Below are positions 1-7,460 of a stretch of DNA of 64,000 nucleotides, in pieces. The stretch comes from Pseudaminobacter soli (ex Zhang et al. 2022) (lineage in GTDB: Bacteria; Pseudomonadota; Alphaproteobacteria; Rhizobiales; Rhizobiaceae). The stretch is from contig NZ_JABVCF010000003.1 of NCBI RefSeq assembly GCF_014595955.1, positions 248,001-312,000 on the forward strand, in the 5' to 3' direction. Below the pieces are notes generated by a model that did not search any database, was not told the DNA's origin, and saw nothing but the letters and a program-made list of their open reading frames with translations. A program made the position numbers and the translations under genes. Position 1 is the stretch's first letter. Every line of letters starts with the position of its first letter.

Positions 1-494
1 AGGAGGTCGGGCGGACGCATCACCGCGATCTCGGCGTCGCGGCCGACGATGATCGTGTCGGTGTGGTGGCGGGCATGGCTCCAGCGCCAGGCGACCGGAT
101 TTCGCATCAGCATGAAGCTGGCGATCTGGTAGACGACGTTGTTCATCCAGTCGGTCCTGAACGCCGTGCCGTGCCCGCATTCATGCCAGCGCGAGTCGCT
201 CGAGGAGCCATAGAGCACGCCGTAGACGAAGAAGAACGGCACGCACCACCAGGTCCCCCAGAAGTAGATGGCGCCGGCCGCGGAGCCGAGGATCAAAGCA
301 ATCCATAGAACGGTGTCGCGGATGGCCGGGCCGTCCGTCCGCTTCATCAGCTCCTTCATGGTCTTGCGCGGCACCTCGGTGTGGTACCACTCGGCCGAGG
401 CCAGGCCCGTCTCGACTGCCCAGCGGGTGCTTTCCCCGACCAGGCTATAGTCGCGCTTCGGCCTCTTCGCCGTATCGAATGCGGCGATGGTCAT
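1..494 (-). CDS. MocD-like fatty acid desaturase family protein (C-terminus cut by window edge)
   Basis: The first 164 or so codons of a membrane di-iron desaturase/hydroxylase are visible; the rest lies beyond position 1. Two histidine boxes characteristic of the family can be read: HECGH near residue 105 and HARHH near residue 140. They follow a hydrophobic stretch (about residues 60-85) likely to cross the membrane. The ATG at 494 has a strong AGGAGG five bases upstream. Such proteins use a di-iron centre and O2 to desaturate or hydroxylate acyl chains, or to cleave ethers. MocD of rhizopine catabolism belongs to this family and works with a ferredoxin and reductase. The neighbouring MocA-family dehydrogenase and DUF4432 gene make a catabolic role plausible, but this is inference. 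An acyl-lipid desaturase is the alternative. Confidence 0.82.
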   Translation of the reverse strand, partial: MTIAAFDTAKRPKRDYSLVGESTRWAVETGLASAEWYHTEVPRKTMKELMKRTDGPAIRDTVLWIALILGSAAGAIYFWGTWWCVPFFFVYGVLYGSSSDSRWHECGHGTAFRTDWMNNVVYQIASFMLMRNPVAWRWSHARHHTDTIIVGRDAEIAVMRPPDL

Positions 495-594
495 GCCATC
501 CTCCTCGATCGTCCGCCGGGCAGGATCCGGTCCCTGCAGGTCAGGGAGCTCTTGTCAGCTCCATCGATCATACACGCGCTTGGGACGGCGGAGA

Positions 595-1776
595 TCATTT
601 CCGATCCCTCAAGCGCGCGAAGTTTCCGGACAGGGCCGGATAGTCATCCTCGGGCTGCCTGGCGATGGCCGTGATCCGCCGTTCGGCCTCGGCAATCGCC
701 TCGGCGCCGTCGAGGACGCGGAACGTCGCCCCATAGGCGCGGGACTCGTCGTGCTCCAGCCAGATCATCTCGCCGCGCTCGCGGGCGAACCTGTTGCCGA
801 GCACATGGTGCGTCGAGGGCTCGATACCCATCGCATACATGCCGGGCTGAAAGTTCTGCCACTGGTACATGCAGGGCAGCTGGTCCTTGCGGGTGGTGAT
901 CTCGAAGCCGAGGCCGATCCGGTCGTTGGCGACCATCACAGGCACTCGGCCATCCGCACCACCGGCAAGTTCGTGCTCCCAGACCTGCTCCCGAAAATTC
1001 ATCGTCGGTGCGGGAAGGCGGCGATAGCCCACACTCTGCGCCCGATAGGCATCGCCCGCATGGTTGGCCCAGACCGCGTCCTTCACCGGCGCGACAAAGC
1101 GCGAGCCCTCGTCGAGCAGCGGATGGCCGACATTGATGTGGTAGAAATACATGTGCGGCGTCTGGTAGAAGCCGTGGTTCACCACGCGGTCGGAGATGCG
1201 GATCTCGCTGCCGCCGACATCCGCCTCGATGCGGCGGATCAGATGCAGGTCCTCGCCGAACACCGTCGACTGCTGGACGACGCCTTCCGCCCACAGCACG
1301 CACTCGTCGCCGTTCCAGCTTTCGCCGTAGCCGGTGAGCCGGGCGGGGATGGTGCTGACGCGGCCATGCAGGGTGTGGATGACAGTCGACTTGCGGGGAT
1401 AGTTGTATTCGGTCGCCGGCACTTCCTCGCTGCCGAGGATGTGGTCGAGGCCGCAGGTCAGCAGCAGGCCCGAGAAGGAGCGCGTCCAGGCAATGCCATC
1501 CTCGCCCTCGCCCTCGTGCAGGCCGGGGTGGCGGAAGCCGGTCGGCGAGTGCCAGCCGATGGCGCGGCCGTTGTGTTCGCAATCGGCGATGTCGAGGGCG
1601 CGGTCGACCAGCACCGTAAAGCGCAGGCCGCTTCCCGTCCGGAACTCCAGCATGCGGATGCCGCGCTCCACGCCGTCGCCGAGCGTCATCAGCCGCACGC
1701 CCGCGAACTGCGACAGCATGCCCGAGCGCTCGGACACCTGCCGCCGGGTCAGAGTCTGGCCGAAGAGCTTAACCAT
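595..1776 (-). CDS. DUF4432 family protein (aldose-1-epimerase-like)
   Basis: This 393-residue protein resembles the DUF4432 family, which has the galactose-mutarotase/aldose-1-epimerase beta-sandwich fold and is usually found in sugar or polyol catabolic clusters. Histidine- and acid-rich segments such as HMYFYHIN and the C-terminal EPSTHHVLGN are conserved-looking and could line a sugar pocket. The ATG at 1776 was chosen because the upstream extension is arginine/serine rich and overlaps the dehydrogenase gene. It follows the Gfo/Idh gene by 58 bp and precedes the desaturase by 100 bp on the same strand, so the three are likely one transcript. The substrate cannot be read from sequence. Confidence 0.85.
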   Translation of the reverse strand: MVKLFGQTLTRRQVSERSGMLSQFAGVRLMTLGDGVERGIRMLEFRTGSGLRFTVLVDRALDIADCEHNGRAIGWHSPTGFRHPGLHEGEGEDGIAWTRSFSGLLLTCGLDHILGSEEVPATEYNYPRKSTVIHTLHGRVSTIPARLTGYGESWNGDECVLWAEGVVQQSTVFGEDLHLIRRIEADVGGSEIRISDRVVNHGFYQTPHMYFYHINVGHPLLDEGSRFVAPVKDAVWANHAGDAYRAQSVGYRRLPAPTMNFREQVWEHELAGGADGRVPVMVANDRIGLGFEITTRKDQLPCMYQWQNFQPGMYAMGIEPSTHHVLGNRFARERGEMIWLEHDESRAYGATFRVLDGAEAIAEAERRITAIARQPEDDYPALSGNFARLRDRK

Positions 1777-1834
1777 CAGTGCGCCTTTGCTTCCTTGACC
1801 AGCGTGAGACGTCCACACCCGGCGACATCGCGGA

Positions 1835-2926
1835 TCAGTCGATCGAGATTTCGGTAAGCTTGACGGTCCGGCGCTCGGCGATCGACCTGTAGGCCGCCTC
1901 CACCAGCGCCATCGTCTTGACGTTGTCGGCGACGGGGAGCGCGGGCTCGGTTGCGGTCGCGACGGCATGCTGCAGTTGCTCCATCACGCCGATGAAGGCG
2001 TGCGGGAACCACATCGTGTCCCAGGTCGGGGTCACCCATTCGCCACTGGTCGTCTTGGTCGAGGCGTAGGTCAGGGTCGAGGCTGCGCCTGTCGGCCAGC
2101 CGATCGTACCCTTCGCCACGCCATGGGTGCCGTCGACGCGCCAACTGATGTGCTGATCGTCCTTGTAGCCGGGCTCGCGCGGACCGGACCACACGTCTTC
2201 CAGCGAGACGGCGAGCACGCCCGAGGGAAAACGCAGCGTCGAGACGGTGATGCCGTCAGTATGATCGAACGTGGTGCGCGGATCCTTGCGGGTAAGCGTC
2301 GTGATCTCCTCGGGATCGCCGAACAGGAAGCGCAATACATCCAGGTGGTGCACGGCCATGTTGGAAAGCGCGAGACGATCGTAGTCGGCGAGAAAAGTCT
2401 GCCAGTGCGGGATCGCATGCATGTCGATCTGGGCAAAGACGATCTCGCCGAGCGCGCCCGAGTCGATGATCTGCTTGAGCACGCGCATCGACTGGTCGTA
2501 GCGCATGTTCTGGTTGACCGAGAGGATCTTGCCCGAAGCCTTCGCCTCGTCGCGCAGCCTGCGCGCCTCATCCACCGACAGGGCCAGCGGTTTCTGGGCG
2601 AGGATCGCCTTCACGTGCGGCTGCTTCAGCGCGTGGCGGATCAGCGCCGGCTGCTGGTCCGGCGGGAAGGCGAGGTCGATGATCTCGACAGTCGCGTCCT
2701 CGATCAGCTTTTCGGGCGTGTTGTGGACAAGGGGAATGCCCCAGCGGTCGGCTACCTTCTGTGCATTCGCCTTGGTGCGCGAGGCGATTGCCGCGACCTG
2801 GAAGCCGGCCTCCTTGTAGGCAGCCAGATGGCACTCAGCCATGATCATGCCGGCGCCAATGCACCCTATTCTGTACTGCCTTGTCCGGATTTTTACGTCC
2901 GGCTCGAAGCCCTTGGCATCCGCCAT
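1835..2926 (-). CDS. Gfo/Idh/MocA family NAD(P)-dependent oxidoreductase
   Basis: A 363-residue dehydrogenase with an N-terminal Rossmann fold (GCIGAGMIMAECH, about residues 21-33). The family's catalytic-type lysine motif appears as AQKPLALSVDEA, where EKP is more usual. A C-terminal alpha/beta substrate domain contains HHLDVLRFLFG. Family members oxidise sugars, inositols and related polyols. The ATG at 2926 follows AGGGAG at a good distance; longer in-frame starts overlap low-complexity sequence. It is the first gene of the minus-strand cluster and is transcribed divergently from the LacI-type gene at 3371, the usual arrangement for local repression. MocA of rhizopine breakdown is a family namesake, but the real substrate is unknown. 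Confidence 0.9.
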   Translation of the reverse strand: MADAKGFEPDVKIRTRQYRIGCIGAGMIMAECHLAAYKEAGFQVAAIASRTKANAQKVADRWGIPLVHNTPEKLIEDATVEIIDLAFPPDQQPALIRHALKQPHVKAILAQKPLALSVDEARRLRDEAKASGKILSVNQNMRYDQSMRVLKQIIDSGALGEIVFAQIDMHAIPHWQTFLADYDRLALSNMAVHHLDVLRFLFGDPEEITTLTRKDPRTTFDHTDGITVSTLRFPSGVLAVSLEDVWSGPREPGYKDDQHISWRVDGTHGVAKGTIGWPTGAASTLTYASTKTTSGEWVTPTWDTMWFPHAFIGVMEQLQHAVATATEPALPVADNVKTMALVEAAYRSIAERRTVKLTEISID

Positions 2927-3370
2927 GCATACTCCCTGGACTCTTCCCGCATCCCGTCCATCACAGCGCAACTCCTGTGGCGAGGCCGCTATCCGCTTCT
3001 CCAGCGCCGAAACAGGGCGTCGCGCCATGTGCCTCCTCACGGGGAACATTGACGAGAGGGGTTGATGCTGTCAACATCATTTCCAATCAAAAACAATCAT
3101 CAACCAGGGCAATCGCAGGGTACCGACACAGGGAGAGCCAGCTTTGTCAGCCACATCCCGCATCGCAATCCGTCGCAAGCCCAGGGAGCATGATGTTTTT
3201 TGATGTGACACTATGGATAAGGCCGCCGAGTCGCGTTCCGTCAGGAGCTTTCCCGCCGATGCCGGTTCCCCCATCCATTCAACCTTCATGGTCGATCAGA
3301 ATCGCCCGTCCCAAGCCGTTCCAAAAGTGCGGGCTGGGACCGCTCCGTAAAACGCTCGTCTAAGGCCCGC
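2927..3370. promoter_or_regulatory. Divergent intergenic region between dehydrogenase and LacI regulator
   Basis: No convincing gene is seen in this 444-bp stretch. It must hold the promoters of both divergent units. The segment 3061-3104 is AT-richer than its surroundings and contains nested inverted repeats (see the operator candidate). A second AT-rich stretch at 3190-3215 precedes the LacI gene. Confidence 0.6.
3061..3075. promoter_or_regulatory. Candidate LacI-family operator
   Basis: GTTGATGCTGTCAAC has perfect 5-bp inverted arms (GTTGA/TCAAC). A distant CATCAAC at 3098-3104 is an exact inverted copy of its left GTTGATG. It sits between the divergent dehydrogenase and LacI genes, where an operator is expected. 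It lacks the central CG common in LacI-family operators, so the assignment is tentative. Confidence 0.3.
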
Positions 3371-4393
3371 ATGCGCTCGACACTCCTGGATATTGCCAAC
3401 GAAGCCGGAGTCTCGTCGGCAACGGTCGACCGCGTGCTGAACGATCGCCCCGGCGTCCGCGACCGGACCCGAGAGATCGTGCTCGATACGGCCCGCAGGC
3501 TTGGCTATATCGGCCCGGGAACGAGTGGAGCGGCGAACGGAACCGGCAAGCCGATCCGGCTCGACTTCCTGCTCCCCGTCGGCACGAACACTTTCATCCG
3601 CATGCTGCACGAGCAGTTCGCAGCCCAGGGCTCGGCCCGTCCGGAGCTCGACGTGCACATCCATTCGATCGAGGGCTTCAACCCCGACACGCTGGCGACG
3701 ATGATGCATGGGCTCGAAGGCAGGACGCATGGCATCGGCCTGATCGCGCTCGATCATCCGACGGTCCGTGAAGCGATCCGCGCCCTGTCGGCCCGGGACA
3801 TCAAGGTCGTGACGCTCGCCACCGACGTGCTGCACGTGCCGCGCGCCGCCTATGTCGGCATAGACAACCGGCAGGCCGGACGGCTGGCAGGCTATCTGCT
3901 CGGCCGCCTGCTCGGCACCAGAGTGCCGCGGAAGGTCGCCATGTTCGCCGGCTCGCTCTCCTATCGCGGGCACCAGGAACGCGAGATGGGATTTCGTCAC
4001 GTGCTCGCCGAGGAGTTTCCGAACATTTCGATCGTCGAGTTGCGCGAGATGCTGGACGACCGTGAGCGGGCCTATGCGGAAGCCGCCGCCCTGCTCGACG
4101 CGCATGAGGACCTCGCCGGCATCTACAACATAGGCGCCGGCAACCAGGGCGTTGCCAAGGCGCTGCGCGAACGGAACCGAGCGGGGTCCATGGTGCTGAT
4201 CGGGCACGAGTTGACCGAAGGCACCAAGCGCCTGCTGCTCGACGGCACCATGGACGCCGTGATCGACCAGAACCCTCGGGTGGAGGCGCGGGAGGCGCTG
4301 AACATCCTGACGCATGCCGTGCGTGGCATTCCGTATGAGGCCCACCTGCCGCGGCTGCATCTGATCCTCAAGGAGAACATCCCGGAGGTTTAG
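3371..4393 (+). CDS. LacI family transcriptional regulator
   Basis: A 340-residue regulator. Residues 1-50 form the classic LacI helix-turn-helix and hinge (LLDIANEAGVSSATVDRVLND). The remainder is a periplasmic-binding-protein-like sugar sensor, with features such as YVGIDNRQAGRLAGYLLGR and GIYNIGAGNQGVAKAL. It resembles rhizobial regulators that bind inositols or sugars, where effector binding releases the operator. It is divergent from the Gfo/Idh-DUF4432-desaturase cluster and is probably its regulator. It starts at the first ATG of a clean HTH. Confidence 0.92.
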   Translation: MRSTLLDIANEAGVSSATVDRVLNDRPGVRDRTREIVLDTARRLGYIGPGTSGAANGTGKPIRLDFLLPVGTNTFIRMLHEQFAAQGSARPELDVHIHSIEGFNPDTLATMMHGLEGRTHGIGLIALDHPTVREAIRALSARDIKVVTLATDVLHVPRAAYVGIDNRQAGRLAGYLLGRLLGTRVPRKVAMFAGSLSYRGHQEREMGFRHVLAEEFPNISIVELREMLDDRERAYAEAAALLDAHEDLAGIYNIGAGNQGVAKALRERNRAGSMVLIGHELTEGTKRLLLDGTMDAVIDQNPRVEAREALNILTHAVRGIPYEAHLPRLHLILKENIPEV

Positions 4394-4448
4394 TAGGAAA
4401 CGGGCCGATCCTCGGCTCGAACTGAGGCCTGCTGGCAAGGCCCTCGTC

Positions 4449-5384
4449 TCAAGTAGTCCCGATTTCAGGTGCAGGCTTCTGCGATCTCGCGACGATGATG
4501 ATGCCGATAAGGGACACGATCAAGCCGCACGCCATCGCCCATGACAGCGGTTCATCGAACATCAGCCAAGCCCAGATCATCACGACCGGCGGGCTGAGAT
4601 ACAGAACCGCCGTGACGCGCGCCGGAGACGACTTGCGGAGCGCCAGATAGTAGAGACTCCATGCGCCGAGCGTGGCGACGAAGACGAGCCATAGGATGCC
4701 GCCGATGAACCCCGGCTCCAGGATCGGAGCCAAGCCGCCCTCGTGCCAGGCGAACACGGAGAAGATCGCCGCCGCCGACAGGCACTGGATGCAAAGGCTT
4801 TGATGCACTGGCATGAAATTGGTCGGGCTGCGCTTCTGCAGCAGGGTTGCCATGGCCAGAGACAGCGTCCCGAGAACAGGTAGGCCATAAGCCCATAGCG
4901 GCACATCGCCCATCTTCAGCGACCAGCCGGACGCGATCAGGACACCTGCCAAGCCTATGAACGAGCCAATCCACTGACGCCCGGTAAGCGCTTGTCCGAG
5001 AACCGGCCAGGACAGGACCGCAACCATCAGGGGCAGCATGTCCGTAATGAGAGCGACAAGGCCCGTCGGCACCCCATAGGAGATCGCGAGCGCGAATGCG
5101 CCCAGATAGGCGGACATTGCCAGAGCGCCGAACAAGATCTGCGGGAGTACGTGTTTCCACTGCAGCCTGGGTCCGACAATCAGAGCAAAGGGCAACAGCA
5201 CGAGCCCGGAAACCAGGCTGCGCCAGAGGAGTATCAGGAAGATCGGCGCGTGGTCGCTCGCAAAGCGGATGCCGATAAAGCCGGCGCTCCAGCAGACAAC
5301 TAAGGCCGCTTCCAGCAAGACCAGAACAACGAGCCCAACAAGCCGGCTTGCCGAGCGGTTAGAAAGAGCTACAGCCAGGCTCAT
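4449..5384 (-). CDS. EamA/DMT superfamily transporter
   Basis: A 311-residue integral membrane protein with about ten hydrophobic helices in two EamA repeats (roughly residues 15-150 and 165-300). This is the architecture of drug/metabolite exporters of the DMT superfamily. The start codon overlaps the stop of the upstream TetR gene by four bases (ATGA), so the two are co-transcribed and translationally coupled. The exported compound is unknown; the regulator pairing suggests induction by a small hydrophobic or amino-acid-like molecule. Confidence 0.9.
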   Translation of the reverse strand: MSLAVALSNRSASRLVGLVVLVLLEAALVVCWSAGFIGIRFASDHAPIFLILLWRSLVSGLVLLPFALIVGPRLQWKHVLPQILFGALAMSAYLGAFALAISYGVPTGLVALITDMLPLMVAVLSWPVLGQALTGRQWIGSFIGLAGVLIASGWSLKMGDVPLWAYGLPVLGTLSLAMATLLQKRSPTNFMPVHQSLCIQCLSAAAIFSVFAWHEGGLAPILEPGFIGGILWLVFVATLGAWSLYYLALRKSSPARVTAVLYLSPPVVMIWAWLMFDEPLSWAMACGLIVSLIGIIIVARSQKPAPEIGTT

Positions 5385-5968
5385 TCGGGCCGGCTTTCGA
5401 ACTGGTCCAGCATGGAAACCGCGATCTTGCGCGCGGTTTTCAGCCGCGCATCGTGTCCATCGAGGCCAGCCCGAGACATGGCGCCTTCGAGAAGAAACGA
5501 GAGGTGTTCGGCAACCTCATCTATCGCGTGATTGGCGGGCTGCATTGCGTGGAGGTGTTCCTTGAACAGTTCCTCCACCTCGTCCTTTTGCGCCGCGACG
5601 GAGGCACGAGCGGGATCCCCGATGGGAAGCTCGGCCGCGGCATTGAGCAGGCCGCATCCGCGAAACCCCCACTCATAAGCACACGCCGCATGATCCACGT
5701 AAGAATCGAACACGGCAAGGATGCGCTCCCTCGGCGTCGACGCCGCTTTCAGCCGGACATCGAGAAGTTCGTGCCACTCGGTGCGGCGGCCTTCGATATA
5801 GGCGTTCACCAGATCGGCCTTCGATGCGAAGTTGTTGTAGAGGCTCATCTTCGCAACGCCTGCGTGAGCGGTGATCGCATCGATCCCGGTCGCCCCAACG
5901 CCATCGCGGTAGAACAGTTCGGCCGCGGCATTCAGTAGTCGCTGCCGCACTGGAACTTTGTCGATCAC
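5381..5968 (-). CDS. TetR/AcrR family transcriptional regulator
   Basis: A 195-residue protein. Its N-terminal TetR helix-turn-helix reads AAELFYRDGVGATGIDAITAHAGVAKMSLYNNF (residues ~14-46), and the C-terminal helical ligand domain contains a CGLLNAAAE segment. It is the first gene of a two-gene unit with the EamA transporter. A near-palindromic 20-mer lies 18 bp before the start, which suggests autoregulation and control of the exporter. Confidence 0.92.
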   Translation of the reverse strand: MIDKVPVRQRLLNAAAELFYRDGVGATGIDAITAHAGVAKMSLYNNFASKADLVNAYIEGRRTEWHELLDVRLKAASTPRERILAVFDSYVDHAACAYEWGFRGCGLLNAAAELPIGDPARASVAAQKDEVEELFKEHLHAMQPANHAIDEVAEHLSFLLEGAMSRAGLDGHDARLKTARKIAVSMLDQFESRPE

Positions 5969-5985
5969 GGCGGCCCTCCCGAAAT

Positions 5986-6005
5986 AGATAGGCCGATCTA
6001 CCTAA
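5986..6005. promoter_or_regulatory. Candidate TetR operator
   Basis: TAGATAGGCCGATCTACCTA is an imperfect palindrome (14 of 20 positions match its reverse complement) located 18 bp upstream of the TetR start. TetR-family operators of the form TAGGTAGATCGGTCTA are common in proteobacteria and lie in this position, so autoregulation is likely. Confidence 0.55.
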
Positions 6006-6153
6006 TGCGAGGCGCCGATGCCGGAAGTTGTGCGACCGCTTCTGCCGCAATAGCGGCATTGGAAGGCATCGAAAGGGCCTGCCCCGCCACAGCGGACAGC
6101 AGTCCTCATGCTAGCGCCGCCGCAAACGCCGCCCAGACAGGCTCTAACCTCGA

Positions 6154-7452
6154 TCACGCGTCCTCCATCTCAAAACTGCGCGTGTCGTCGTCGTAGGCAA
6201 AGAGCTCCGCATAGCGTCCCCATCTGATCGCGGCGCGAAGCGTGCTCTCCGAATCGGCCTCGCTCAGATGATCCTCCAGTTCGAGCTCGAACCGCTCGCG
6301 CGGCGCCGTGTGATCCTCGCGCTCTTCGAGAACCTGGCGGATGTGGGCCACGAGCGGCACGAAGCGAAGGAGATGCTCGCTGAAGAGGCGCTTGCGGTCG
6401 TCGATATCGCTGTCGGCAAATGCCCGGCCTGCCGCCGTCAACCGGATCACTCCGTCCTCAAGTTCCGCGAATTCCAGCATGTGCAGCGCCGCTGCGATGG
6501 CGAATAGATCCTTCATGCCCACGCCGAGCGGCGCCGCGAGATCGGCCAGTTCGGCGCGGCCGTCATGATCGGAGTGCATGATCTCGATGAAGCCGATCAG
6601 ACGGCTGGTCGAAACGTCCGGCAAGGGCCTGGCGAATCCGGTGAGAAGCTCGCTCTGAGTGCGGATGAACTGCGCCATCCTCGCCGTCAGCATGGCGTAG
6701 ATCTGATCGACCAGGACCTGAAACGCAGGGTCGAGCCGGTTGCGCGGCTGCGGCAAGGGAACGGGTATCTCAGCTGCAATGTGCCCGGGATTGGTGCCGA
6801 GAACCAGGATCCGGTCGCACATCAGCACCGCTTCCTCGATGTTGTGCGTTACCAAAAGCACTGCCCGCGTGGGAAGCTCGTGACACATCCACAGGTCCAG
6901 GAAATCCGTTCGCAGCGTTTCGGCGGTGAGTACGTCGAGAGCGGAAAACGGCTCGTCCATCAGCAGCAATGTCGGGTCGCCGACGATCGCCCGGGCAAAG
7001 CCGACCCGCTGCCGCATGCCGCCCGACAACTCACGCGGATAGGCGGACTCGAAGCCGTCGAGCCCGATCAGGTCGATGGCCGCGAGAGAGCGCCGTCGCT
7101 CCTCCTCGCCAGGAAGAGAAAGTGCGTCGAGGCCGAGTTCGACGTTCTCCAGCACGGTGAGCCAGGGGTAGAGCGCAAAGGTCTGGAAGATGACGGCGAT
7201 GCCTTCCGCCGGTCCGGACAGAGGGTTGCCCCGATAGCGGACCTCGCCGGCGGTCGGCCGGATCAGGCCTGCCGCAAGACGCAGCAGCGTCGACTTGCCT
7301 GATCCGGAACGGCCGAGCAGGCCGAGGATCTCGCCTTCCCGCAGAGACAGGCTAACGTCTTTCAGAACCGTCAAGGGCTCTCCGGATGGGCTGGCGAAGA
7401 GCATGCCTACCTTGTCGAATTCAACGATCGGGGTGACGGCGTCCTTCGGCAT
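6154..7452 (-). CDS. NitT/TauT-type ABC transporter ATP-binding protein with AAA-associated C-terminal domain
   Basis: A 432-residue ATPase. The N-terminal ABC domain shows Walker A GRSGSGKST, signature LSGGMRQRV, Walker B LLLMDEPFSALD and the H-loop THNIEEA. It is followed by about 170 extra residues typical of the AAA-associated domain fused to nitrate/sulfonate/bicarbonate-type ATPases, containing LAAPLGVGMKDLFAIAAALHMLEFAE. The ATG at 7452 is used because upstream in-frame sequence overlaps the permease gene and is arginine rich. It lies 8 bp downstream of the permease. No binding protein is nearby, so the substrate cannot be deduced. Confidence 0.9.
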   Translation of the reverse strand: MPKDAVTPIVEFDKVGMLFASPSGEPLTVLKDVSLSLREGEILGLLGRSGSGKSTLLRLAAGLIRPTAGEVRYRGNPLSGPAEGIAVIFQTFALYPWLTVLENVELGLDALSLPGEEERRRSLAAIDLIGLDGFESAYPRELSGGMRQRVGFARAIVGDPTLLLMDEPFSALDVLTAETLRTDFLDLWMCHELPTRAVLLVTHNIEEAVLMCDRILVLGTNPGHIAAEIPVPLPQPRNRLDPAFQVLVDQIYAMLTARMAQFIRTQSELLTGFARPLPDVSTSRLIGFIEIMHSDHDGRAELADLAAPLGVGMKDLFAIAAALHMLEFAELEDGVIRLTAAGRAFADSDIDDRKRLFSEHLLRFVPLVAHIRQVLEEREDHTAPRERFELELEDHLSEADSESTLRAAIRWGRYAELFAYDDDTRSFEMEDA

Positions 7453-7460
7453 GTCGCCTC

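Noticed and set aside
487-1857. 456-codon plus-strand open frame opposite the DUF4432 gene
   Set aside because: Antisense shadow; the minus strand encodes a coherent DUF4432 protein with a sound start.
3296-4438. 380-codon minus-strand open frame opposite the LacI gene
   Set aside because: Antisense to an intact LacI regulator; no recognisable domain.
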